Positions 7,614-15,900 of a DNA stretch of 64,000 nucleotides are shown here, one piece after another. The stretch spans positions 124,001-188,000 of the forward strand of contig NZ_JBDPZC010000002.1 of the NCBI RefSeq assembly GCF_039872765.1, read 5' to 3'. The notes beneath the pieces are model-generated. The model did no database searches and was not told the DNA's origin. It saw only the letters and a program-made list of their open reading frames with translations. The number at the start of each line of letters is the position of its first letter. Position 1 is the stretch's first letter. This DNA is from Roseateles_B flavus. GTDB taxonomy: Bacteria > Pseudomonadota > Gammaproteobacteria > Burkholderiales > Burkholderiaceae_C. The position numbers and the translations under genes are program-made.

Positions 7614-8402
7614 TTAGTTGCCGAACAGGGCTCGGATGCGTTCCTTGACCTCGGCCTGGCCAAAGGTTTCCCGGTGCATGGCCAGTTCCTGCGCGATGAA
7701 GGGGGCTAGGCGCTCCCGCAGGCCCGACACCAGGTGATTCTTCAAGGTCACCAGTGACAATCTCGGCTTCTCCGCCAGATTGCGCGCCAGCTCTCGCGCA
7801 TGAGAGAGCACTTCCGAACGTGGCAGCACGGGGAAAGGAATGCCCCGGCGCTGCAGCTCCTCGCCGTAGAAAGAGCGGGCGGACATGAGCAGGTCCTGGG
7901 CCAGCGGCAGGCCCAGCTTCTCGGGCAACACCAGTGTCGCGCCCATACCAGGCGTGAAGCCGTATTTCATGAAGTTGGTCGTGTAGAGGCTCTCCTTGCT
8001 CAGGATCACGAAGTCCGCAAAGAGCCCCATGACAAAGCCGCCGCCAATGCCGTGCCCCTGCATGGCCGAGATGACGGGGATCGGGCAATTCAGCGCGAGG
8101 CTGTACAGGCTGATGCCGTTGCGGCTGTTGCCTTCGGCAATCTCTGCAAACGTTCCCTTGCCTTCGGACAGATACAAGAGGCTGTCCTGCGTTCCCCCGC
8201 TGGCGAAATAGGTGTCGTAGCCGGTCAGGATGACGGCCTTGAAGCGGCTGTCGGATTGAATGATGTCAAAGGCCTCGCTGAGGCCCTGGATCAGCTCGTT
8301 GGAAAAGGTGTTCTTGTTGACGCGATCCTGCATCACCACCTCGACGACGCCCTCGCCCAACTCGCGCAGGCTGACGATCTGCTCGGATACGGCCTGGTTC
8401 AC
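7614..8402 (-). CDS. enoyl-CoA hydratase-like decarboxylase ECH2 (PksI-like)
   Basis: A 262-residue crotonase-fold enzyme closely resembling Bacillus PksI in recognisable segments such as AVILTGYD.YFASGGTQ, GHGIGGGFVMGLFAD and MKYGFTPGMGAT. ECH2 decarboxylates the 3-methylglutaconyl-ACP intermediate to leave the methyl branch. The start codon is GTG (8402), right after the ECH1 stop, with GGAGG 8 bases upstream, so the two genes are tightly coupled. The residues forming the oxyanion hole region (SGGTQ, GHGIGGG) are intact, so it should be active. Confidence 0.95.
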   Translation of the reverse strand: MNQAVSEQIVSLRELGEGVVEVVMQDRVNKNTFSNELIQGLSEAFDIIQSDSRFKAVILTGYDTYFASGGTQDSLLYLSEGKGTFAEIAEGNSRNGISLYSLALNCPIPVISAMQGHGIGGGFVMGLFADFVILSKESLYTTNFMKYGFTPGMGATLVLPEKLGLPLAQDLLMSARSFYGEELQRRGIPFPVLPRSEVLSHARELARNLAEKPRLSLVTLKNHLVSGLRERLAPFIAQELAMHRETFGQAEVKERIRALFGN

Positions 8403-9179
8403 TTAGTCGCCCTCCCATGGGAACTTGCCGGTCTCGACATAGCGGGCGATCTTTCGCCTGTTGTCTTCGTCGGCAAACACTTCCTGGCTGACCCGCACGG
8501 CATCACCGGCGGCCCTGCTCAGGCTGGGGTCCATCAGCTGCATGAAATTCTTGTAGCGGGTGATGGCGGGCTTGTTCAAGCGCCGGAGCCGAAGCAGGTG
8601 CTTGCGCAGGAGGTTGTCGGTATCGGTGCCCAGGGCGTCCACCAGCCCCCATGTCAGTGCCTGCTGGGCGCTGATGGGCTGGGTCATCAAGGTCAGGTAA
8701 TGCGCCTTCGAGGCCCCGATCCGCTTGATCAGGAAGGGCAACACACAGGCTGGGATCAGACCGAACAGCAGTTCTGACAGGCTGAAGGGCACCCGCTCAT
8801 CGCAAATCACGATGTCTGCAGCTGCGACGAAGCCGACGCCGCCCGCGTTGACCTTGCCTTGCACATGCGCGATGGAGACAAAAGGGCCTGTGGCCAGCTG
8901 ATGCCAGAGTCGGTACAGCGATTCCGGGTCGACGGCATTCGAAGGGTCGCGTGCGACCGCTTCAAAATCGGCGCCGAAGCAGAATACCTCCGGGAGCCCT
9001 TCCAGGACGACGATCTTGGCAGATTGATGGCAGATGCCAAGCACCTCGGTGCACTCGGCAATCATCAAGGGGTTGATGGTATTTTCCGCCTCGGGTCGAT
9101 GCAATTGCAGGCGGCAGATTTCGTCTTCGAACCGGACCCGTATGGTTCGATAGCTGCCTGCAGTATTCAAGACACCCAT
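8403..9179 (-). CDS. enoyl-CoA hydratase-like dehydratase ECH1 (PksH-like)
   Basis: A 258-residue crotonase-fold protein. Segments FCFGADF, HVQGKVNAGGVGF and FSLSELLFGLIPACVLPFL are near-identical in type to PksH. ECH1 dehydrates the HMG-like acyl-ACP made by the synthase. ATG 9179 has GGGAG 5 bases upstream and overlaps the HMGS stop by 13 bp. Its place between HMGS and ECH2 follows the order of the biochemical steps. Confidence 0.95.
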   Translation of the reverse strand: MGVLNTAGSYRTIRVRFEDEICRLQLHRPEAENTINPLMIAECTEVLGICHQSAKIVVLEGLPEVFCFGADFEAVARDPSNAVDPESLYRLWHQLATGPFVSIAHVQGKVNAGGVGFVAAADIVICDERVPFSLSELLFGLIPACVLPFLIKRIGASKAHYLTLMTQPISAQQALTWGLVDALGTDTDNLLRKHLLRLRRLNKPAITRYKNFMQLMDPSLSRAAGDAVRVSQEVFADEDNRRKIARYVETGKFPWEGD

Positions 9180-10423
9180 TCATACTCCCGGTGATAGTCA
9201 CTGATACGGCTCAAGAACAGCGTCGGTCGGCCTTGTGCCTTGCGAGCCGCCTTGACGAAGGAGCCATCGACATCGATATTGCGGGTGCCGAAGCGCACAG
9301 ATCGGCTTTGGCTGAGAATCTGCCGGTATTCGTCAATGGAAAGCCGGTAGCGCCGGTCCAGCTGCTCTCCAATCTTCATCGAACGGACGATGCCCTGGCC
9401 TTCGGCCGTGGTGACCCCGCTGAAGAACTCGGAGCAGCAGCCGGAGCCATAGGAGAACACGCCAATGCGCTGCGGTTCCCGGAAGTCGCCGTTGTCAATG
9501 GTGCTGGCCAGGGACAGCATGGCAGTCGCGCCCATGATGTTTCCCAGGCGCTGGCAATAATTCAGCCCGGGCAGCGCACGCCGCTCGAAGTCTTTCTCGA
9601 TGTCGGCGGCATTGAACTTCGTATTCCTCCGCATCAGGTTGCGGTGGGCGCCCTTGATCATTCCGCCAAAAGGGGTATGGAAGGCAAGAAATCCGAAGGT
9701 GGTGGCGTAATCCACGCCAGCGACACGCTTTTGATATTCCTTGAAGGCATTTTCGCAGCAGTCAAGATAGGACAGCAGCGACAGGTCGGAATCCCCGGTT
9801 TCGCTGTCGGCAGTCGGCCGACAGGTGTCCATGACTTCATAGCCATAGTAGCCATTTGCACCAACATCGATCTGGAACACGCGAGGCTGGTCGCTGACCA
9901 GGACAGCCACGGCGCCCGCGCCGCTGCTGGGTTCGGCAAAGGACCAATCCGCCGCGTGCTGGTCACCGCCCTCCTCCATGATGAAGCGGGACAGATCGGT
10001 GGCGATCACCAGAGCCTTGGCACCGGGTGAGGTCTTGGACAATATGAAATTGATGGCCATCTGCAAGCCTGCCACGCCGGAGTAGCACGCGTTCTTGAGC
10101 TCGAACAGGCGGCAATTATTCTTCAGGCCGAGATATTTGTGGAAATAGGTACTCATCGACTTGCTGAAGTCAAAGGAAGACTCCGTGCAGGTGATCACCA
10201 TTTCAATCTTGTTTCGATCCTCCTCGGACAAGGCATCGATGATGGGCTTGGCCGCATTGATCCCATAGGTGACGGGATCTTCATAGGGGAGCGCCACAGA
10301 CTTTTCCCGCATGAGCAGGTTCTGAAACCTGGTCATGTCCAGCTCGCGGTACTCTGCAAGCTTGAAGACGTCCAAGGAGGCTGCGCCGGCATATACATTG
10401 AGCGCTTCAATGCCTACAGTCAT
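9167..10423 (-). CDS. HMG-CoA-synthase-like beta-branching enzyme (PksG-like)
   Basis: A 418-residue HMG-CoA synthase homologue that adds an acetyl unit from the cassette ACP to the beta-keto group of an ACP-bound polyketide. The catalytic Cys113 (NACYSG), Glu81 (TESSF) and His249 (AFHTPFGG) are all present. Overall similarity to PksG is evident (for example GANGYYGYEVMDTCRP and FSYGSGCCSEF). The ATG is at 10423. A 161-bp spacer separates it from the flavin reductase, so the cassette may have its own promoter. Base composition of this gene and the TPR/methyltransferase genes is visibly less GC-rich than the PKS genes. Confidence 0.96.
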   Translation of the reverse strand: MTVGIEALNVYAGAASLDVFKLAEYRELDMTRFQNLLMREKSVALPYEDPVTYGINAAKPIIDALSEEDRNKIEMVITCTESSFDFSKSMSTYFHKYLGLKNNCRLFELKNACYSGVAGLQMAINFILSKTSPGAKALVIATDLSRFIMEEGGDQHAADWSFAEPSSGAGAVAVLVSDQPRVFQIDVGANGYYGYEVMDTCRPTADSETGDSDLSLLSYLDCCENAFKEYQKRVAGVDYATTFGFLAFHTPFGGMIKGAHRNLMRRNTKFNAADIEKDFERRALPGLNYCQRLGNIMGATAMLSLASTIDNGDFREPQRIGVFSYGSGCCSEFFSGVTTAEGQGIVRSMKIGEQLDRRYRLSIDEYRQILSQSRSVRFGTRNIDVDGSFVKAARKAQGRPTLFLSRISDYHREYEWVS

Positions 10424-10584
10424 GGTTCTTCATTCCCTTAAATCTTGGCAAGTATGTCGTGCCACAAAATGAAAATACGGCCCTTCCGCAGCGGCCCTGC
10501 AAACGGGCCTGTGCGGTTTCGCTTCGGGATTCTGGGTATCGGGCTGGAATCCCCTGGATCTTGGAGGAGGCGGCGAAGGGGTGG
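10424..10584. other. spacer upstream of the beta-branch cassette
   Basis: A 161-bp gap that is AT-richer near 10440-10475 and could hold a promoter for the HMGS cassette. GC-rich inverted segments near 10479-10510 could form a small stem for transcription arriving from the flavin reductase. Neither is clear enough to call as a site. Confidence 0.3.
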
Positions 10585-11082
10585 TCAAACCTGGGGGCGC
10601 GCCTCGACACTGCGGTAGGCGCGATTGAAATAAACCAGGCCTGCGCCCGCCTCTTCCAGGACCCGAATGCGGCGGAGCTGCGCATAGAAAATACTGTGCG
10701 TGCCTACTTCATGGGTCTGAACAATGGTGCTGTCCATGCTGACCAGGGCACCTTCCAGGGCTGGGGCCCCGGTATCAAGGGCCTGCCAGGGCACCGCCGA
10801 GAACCGTTGCGCCATGGTCATGTTCCGGTCGGAGAAAAGCCTCGAATGATGTTCCTGAGCGGCAGAAAGCACATTCACGCAGAGCACGCCGTTCTCGACG
10901 AAATAACCATGCGCAAACGAGGCGCGGTTCATGCAGACCAGGATGGTCGGCGGCTGGTCGGTCACGCTGCAGACGGCAGACGCGGTAAATCCAGCGCGCC
11001 CACGCGGGCCGTCGGTCGTCACGACACTGACGGCCCCGGCAAGCAGGGCCATGCCGTCACGGAATTCGGCGGTGAAATCCAT
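10585..11082 (-). CDS. flavin reductase, NAD(P)H-dependent (halogenase partner)
   Basis: A 165-residue member of the flavin reductase domain family. Typical segments are GAVSVVTT near the N-terminus, GFTASAVCSVTDQPPTILVC and the C-terminal HSIFYAQLRRI. It reduces free FAD/FMN for two-component enzymes. Its position 68 bp after the FAD halogenase, on the same strand, points to a dedicated supply of FADH2. The start is ATG 11082 with AAAGGAAG 6 bases upstream. The longer open frame reaching 12090 is only the halogenase read out of frame. Confidence 0.93.
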   Translation of the reverse strand: MDFTAEFRDGMALLAGAVSVVTTDGPRGRAGFTASAVCSVTDQPPTILVCMNRASFAHGYFVENGVLCVNVLSAAQEHHSRLFSDRNMTMAQRFSAVPWQALDTGAPALEGALVSMDSTIVQTHEVGTHSIFYAQLRRIRVLEEAGAGLVYFNRAYRSVEARPQV

Positions 11083-11150
11083 CGGTGCTTCCTTTGGGAT
11101 GCGCAGCGACACCAGGAGGCCCCTGCGTCCACACGCAGGGGCCGGCCCGT

Positions 11151-12809
11151 TCAGTCCGGCACCTTGACGATCGTTTCCTTGACGACGGGCCGGTCCAGCA
11201 GGCCCTGGATGTCGTAATCGAAGTACTCGTTGGCAATGTCCTGGGGCAGGCTCGCGATCCAGCCCTTGAGCAGCTGGGAGATCTTTTCCGGCGTGCTGGG
11301 CCAGGTGATGCGCTCGACCGGCGAGGTGAAATTGAAGAAGGGCGGCAGCAGGGCCTGGTTCTCTTCCAGCAGGGCGTAGATCTGCTGGGCCGCGGCCTCG
11401 GCCGTCACCTGGCCGGCGTCGACGGCTTCCACGATGCCGGCGGCCTCGTTGAAGAGCTGATGGACGGAATCCAGGGTGGTGTAGGCGCCCGGATGCAGGG
11501 CGTCGACCGGCTCGAGGTGCTTGGGATCGCCGGTCTCCTTGAACTTCATCATGGATCGCTGGATTTGCAGCTGACCGTAGTTCCCGGTCAGCAGCCACAG
11601 GCGGAACCAGGCGTTCCACAAGGGGTAGTGACGGAACGAGACATACGAGCAGTGCACCAGCCTGTCGTTGAAATCGATCAGGCCCTGCTGGATCTTCTCG
11701 ACCGGGGCGAAGCGGTCCTTGCTGAAGTCCTTGTCCTTGACCGCCTGGATGAGCAGGCCCGCCAGTGCATTGGTGGTCTGCATGGTGTTGAACAGGCCGC
11801 GCGAGAACAGCGGATCGATGAATCCGGTGGCATGCGACAGCAGGCAGAAGCGATCGCCCACGCAGGTCTTGGCGCTGTATTGAATGCGCCCGGATGACAC
11901 CCACTCCCGGACGGCCCTGGCCTCGGTGAACTGGGCCGCGATGCTGGGGAATTTGGCGAGGAAGTCGGCAAATTCCTGCTCCGGGCTGCCTTCTGGCTTC
12001 GGGTGCATGCGCGGATCCAACATCACACCTACGCTGACCAGCTGATTCTTTGATTCCGGCGTGTTGTTGAAGGGAATGACCCACATCCACCCGCCTTCAA
12101 AGAGGTGGTGGAGCGTGCCCTGATGCCAGGGGACGGGCTGCTTCAGGTGCTGCGGCACCTCGCGGCAGTCGTCGAAGGGCTTCACGTTGAGCATGTGGGT
12201 GAACAGGCCCCGCGCATGGGTCTTGGCACGGGTCGGGGTCTCGCGCAGGCCCAGCTTGTCGGCCAGCACGGAACGGTAGCCGGCGCCGTCTGCGAGGTAG
12301 TCTGCACGGATCTGCCTGCCGTTGCGGGTGGTGACCGTCACGCCCTCATCGCTGAACTGGATGTCCTCCACATGCGTGTTCTGATACACCTTGCAACCAT
12401 AGCGCACGGCCACGTGGAGCATGTAGGCATCGATGTCCTGGCGGAAGTAGTGGACTTCGTTCACGACCAGCGCCTGGTTGACTTCCTCGGCGTTCTGTTC
12501 CGTGTGCGGCCGGTGGTAGACGAAGCCGAAGTTCCGCTTCACGCCGCACGAGGGCATCACGTGCTCGCTGACTTCCGCAATGGAGGTGATGTGGGCGAGT
12601 TCAGGAACGCCGAACCGAAGCGCCATCAATTCAAGGGTCAGGGTCGTGGTCGCGATGGTCGATTCGCCAATTGCGAAGCGAGGGTGCGTGTCTGCATCGA
12701 TCAGGATGACGTTGACGCCGTGCTTGGCCAGGATGGCGCCAAGCACGGTGCCGCCGATCCCCGTGCCGATGATGACGACATCGCACTGCTCGGTTTGTGT
12801 CTTGTTCAA
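11151..12809 (-). CDS. flavin-dependent halogenase
   Basis: A 552-residue FAD halogenase with the dinucleotide-binding GTGIGG (residues 15-20), the GESTI segment (49-53) and the halogenase signature WxWxIP (Trp241, Trp243, Pro246). Lys91 in GVKRNFGF is a candidate for the haloamine-forming lysine. The start codon is TTG at 12809: AGGAG lies 7 bases upstream and no in-frame ATG occurs before the FAD motif. The family chlorinates or brominates electron-rich or enolisable carbons, often on carrier-protein-bound substrates. With the adjacent reductase it predicts a halogenated product. The halide and position cannot be read from sequence. Confidence 0.93.
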   Translation of the reverse strand: MNKTQTEQCDVVIIGTGIGGTVLGAILAKHGVNVILIDADTHPRFAIGESTIATTTLTLELMALRFGVPELAHITSIAEVSEHVMPSCGVKRNFGFVYHRPHTEQNAEEVNQALVVNEVHYFRQDIDAYMLHVAVRYGCKVYQNTHVEDIQFSDEGVTVTTRNGRQIRADYLADGAGYRSVLADKLGLRETPTRAKTHARGLFTHMLNVKPFDDCREVPQHLKQPVPWHQGTLHHLFEGGWMWVIPFNNTPESKNQLVSVGVMLDPRMHPKPEGSPEQEFADFLAKFPSIAAQFTEARAVREWVSSGRIQYSAKTCVGDRFCLLSHATGFIDPLFSRGLFNTMQTTNALAGLLIQAVKDKDFSKDRFAPVEKIQQGLIDFNDRLVHCSYVSFRHYPLWNAWFRLWLLTGNYGQLQIQRSMMKFKETGDPKHLEPVDALHPGAYTTLDSVHQLFNEAAGIVEAVDAGQVTAEAAAQQIYALLEENQALLPPFFNFTSPVERITWPSTPEKISQLLKGWIASLPQDIANEYFDYDIQGLLDRPVVKETIVKVPD

Positions 12810-12933
12810 GTGAGGGCTCCTGTGGGTGTTCGATCGAAGATCAGGTTCGCAGGTGAACGGCCGCGACTGCGGCGGTGTGCATCTGGCTTGCTTGGGGTGT
12901 CGCGAGCATGAAACTGCTCGGCTAGTTCGTTAG

Positions 12934-15900
12934 CTAACTGGCCTGAAATAACCCGTAGGCTTCACGCTCGAAGGGGTAGGAAGGCAGCCCGCCTATCTTC
13001 CGCAATGAGCGTCCGCGGTGGAGTGTAATCCACGAACTGGTGAGTCCTTGGGTCCAATGGGCGGCCAGGGCGGCGATGTCCTGGGGTGTCGAGGACGCTG
13101 CATGCGCTTCTCGCCCTTCCGGCGCACGACGGGCGTGGCCATGGTGGATCCGCTCGTCGGTGGCGTCGCCCTGCAGCCAGCGGGTCAGGAGGCCGATGAG
13201 CTCAGCCTGATCCGAGGCCCTGAGGGCCAGGCGCCAGGGCATGGGCTGCCGCCCGACCTGCAGGGTGTAGGCGATGCGGTGCAGGTCGCAGGCCTCCTGC
13301 GCCTGCAGGTAGTCGATCCAATGCCGCGCATACGCCTGCAGGCGCTGCAGGCTCTGGGCGGACAGAGCGAAGACAAAGCTTTCGCCGGAAGCGCCAGCCG
13401 CCGGTGCAGGGCTTTCGTCCGCATCTGGCGGCGGCATGAACTCTTCGACAATGAGATGGGCATTGATGCCGTTCCCCAAGGTCGTGACACCGGCGCGCCG
13501 GGGCGTGTCCCGTCCATCGATCTGCACGCGCTGCCAGGGGGTCTCCTGCACCGCCGGACGGAAGGGCAGCTGCTCGAAGTCGATGTGCGGACTGCGTTCC
13601 TCGGGCAGCAGCGTCGGCGTCAGGAGGCCATGGCGGAGCGACAGCACGGCCCTGGCCAGCTGGGACATGCCGGACACGGCCTCGCAATGCCCGATGGCCG
13701 GCTTGACCGAGCCGATCCAGTAGTCGCCCCGCACGCCCTGGCGCTGGCCGAACACTTCCGTCAGCGCCGCCATTTCCACCGCGTCCGACGCTTCCACGCC
13801 GCTGGCCGCGGCCTCGATGTAGCTGACGGACCTTGCCTCCACCTGCGACTGTGCGAGCGCAGCCCGGATGGCCGCGGCCTGCTGACCCTGGCTGGGCTGG
13901 CCGTAGTACCGGGTACGACCGCTGTGATTCACGGCGCCGCCGCGGATCACGGCATGGACGAAGTCCCCGTCGCGCACGGACTCATCCAGCCGCTTGAGAA
14001 TCACCACCCCCACGCCTTCGCCGGGCACATAGCCCGCCCCGCCCTTGCCGAACGCGGCGCTGTGCTCGTTGTGCGACAGCATTTGCACCAGGGACAGCTG
14101 CACATAGCTGGACGGATGGAGGCTCAGGCTGACCCCGCCGGCCAGGGCCAGGTCGCCCTTGTGCTGGCGAAGGTACTCGCAGGCCTCATGAACGGCCACG
14201 AGCGAGGAGGCGCAGTGGTTGTCAAAGGAAACGCTGGGGCCCTGCAGGTCGAAGAAGTGAGACACCCGGCCGACCATGGAGGCCGAGGAGGTGTGCGGGT
14301 GCGTCCCCCGGGCCTCCGACGCATAGAGGCTGAACCCCTGCTTGGCGGCACCGCTGAAAACACCTGTCCGGGCGCGCAGGGCGGCGGTCAGGGCGTGGGG
14401 TGGGTAGCCGGCGTCCTCCAGGGCCTTCCAGCACTCCTCCAGGAACAGGCGTTCCTGAGGGTCGATGAACTCGATGCGACGCGGCGGCATCCAGAAGAAC
14501 TGCGGATCGAACTTGTCGAAGTCCTCCAGAAACCCGCCCCACTTCCCGTAGGACTTCCGTTCTCGCACGGCCTGCTCCACATCGGGCTGGAAATGGTCGC
14601 GCCAGTTCCACCGGTCCTGGGGCACTTCGGTGATGCAGGAGCGCCCTGCCCTCAGGTTCTGCCAGTACTCCGACAAAGATCCGGCCTGGGCATAGCGCCC
14701 GGTCATGCCGATGATGGCGATGGCGCCGGCGGGTGTGTCGAGGGTGGCGGCCGCAGGAGCGGGACGCCTGGCGGGCGCGCCCCCTGGCCCGGACGCCGGG
14801 TCGGCATCACCCGAACGAAGGCGCTCCGGACGGCGCGGTGCAGGTGTCGCTGCCGGCGGCGGCGCACCGTCATGCCCGGGGCCGCCCAAGGCCGCCCCCA
14901 GCAGCGCTGCCACGTGGGATCCCTCCAGGCCCAGGGGCAGGGCCAGGCGCACGCAGGACCCGGGCAGGCCATGGGTGTCATCGCCCGCCAGGTGGACCCC
15001 GCCGCGCACGCCATGGGTCTCGTACAGCTGCCTCAGCAAGGCTTCGGCGGGGTGCGCTGCAGTGTGGTGCGCGGCCATCTGGTCCGCCCTGACGAGGAGG
15101 CAGTGGCCGGCGGCCGGCTGCACCAGGGGCACGCCGCGGCTGAGCAGGTCTTGGTGCACGGCCTGCACCAGGTCCAGTTGCGCGGCAACGGATCGGCCAA
15201 TGACGTCGCGCTCATGCAGGGACTGGTTCACCAGGCGGGCCTGCAGCCTGTCCAGGGCGGCGCCCTCGATGTCCGCATACCGGCGCGCCTTGGCCATGAA
15301 GCGTTCGTCGCGCGTGGCCAGCAGCCCGCCGGCGGTGACACCGAAGTCCTTGCAAAGACTGCCCAGGATGATGTCCGCCTGCCCGATGATCTCGGCCACC
15401 ACGTCCCACAGCGCGCGCTGCCCCTGGCCGGCCTCGTGCCGGCGGATCAGCTCGGCGTTGCGCACGATGCGTGTGATGTCCAGTGCGAGCGGCACCCCGT
15501 GCCGCCGGCACAGCGCCGACACGGCCCGGAGATGGGCCAGGGACACGGGGTAGCCCCCGGAACCGTTGTTGGCCAGCTCCAGCAGCACCAGCGCCGCGTC
15601 AGAGTCTGGCTCGCTCAGGGCCTCGGACAGGCGGTCCAGATCCAGACCGCCGCGGAACAGCGCGTCCGGGTCCGCCGCATCGATGCGCGGGTCCGGCAGC
15701 ACGCGGGGCTTGAAGCCGGCCTTGACCTCGTTGTGAAGGGTCGAAAAGAAGGGGATGTTCTGCAGGATGGTCCTGCGCCTGGACTTCCACAGCGTGAACA
15801 GCACCCGCTCCGCGCTGCGTCCGGACGTCGTGAGCAGCACATGAGGCAGGCCCAGGACCTCGCCCAGGGCCTGTGCGCCGGTGTCCGAGCGCAGGCCCTC

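Noticed and set aside
10585..12090. 501-residue frame that would fuse a long N-terminus to the flavin reductase
   Set aside because: The upstream part is the halogenase read out of frame; a good ribosome binding site precedes ATG 11082.
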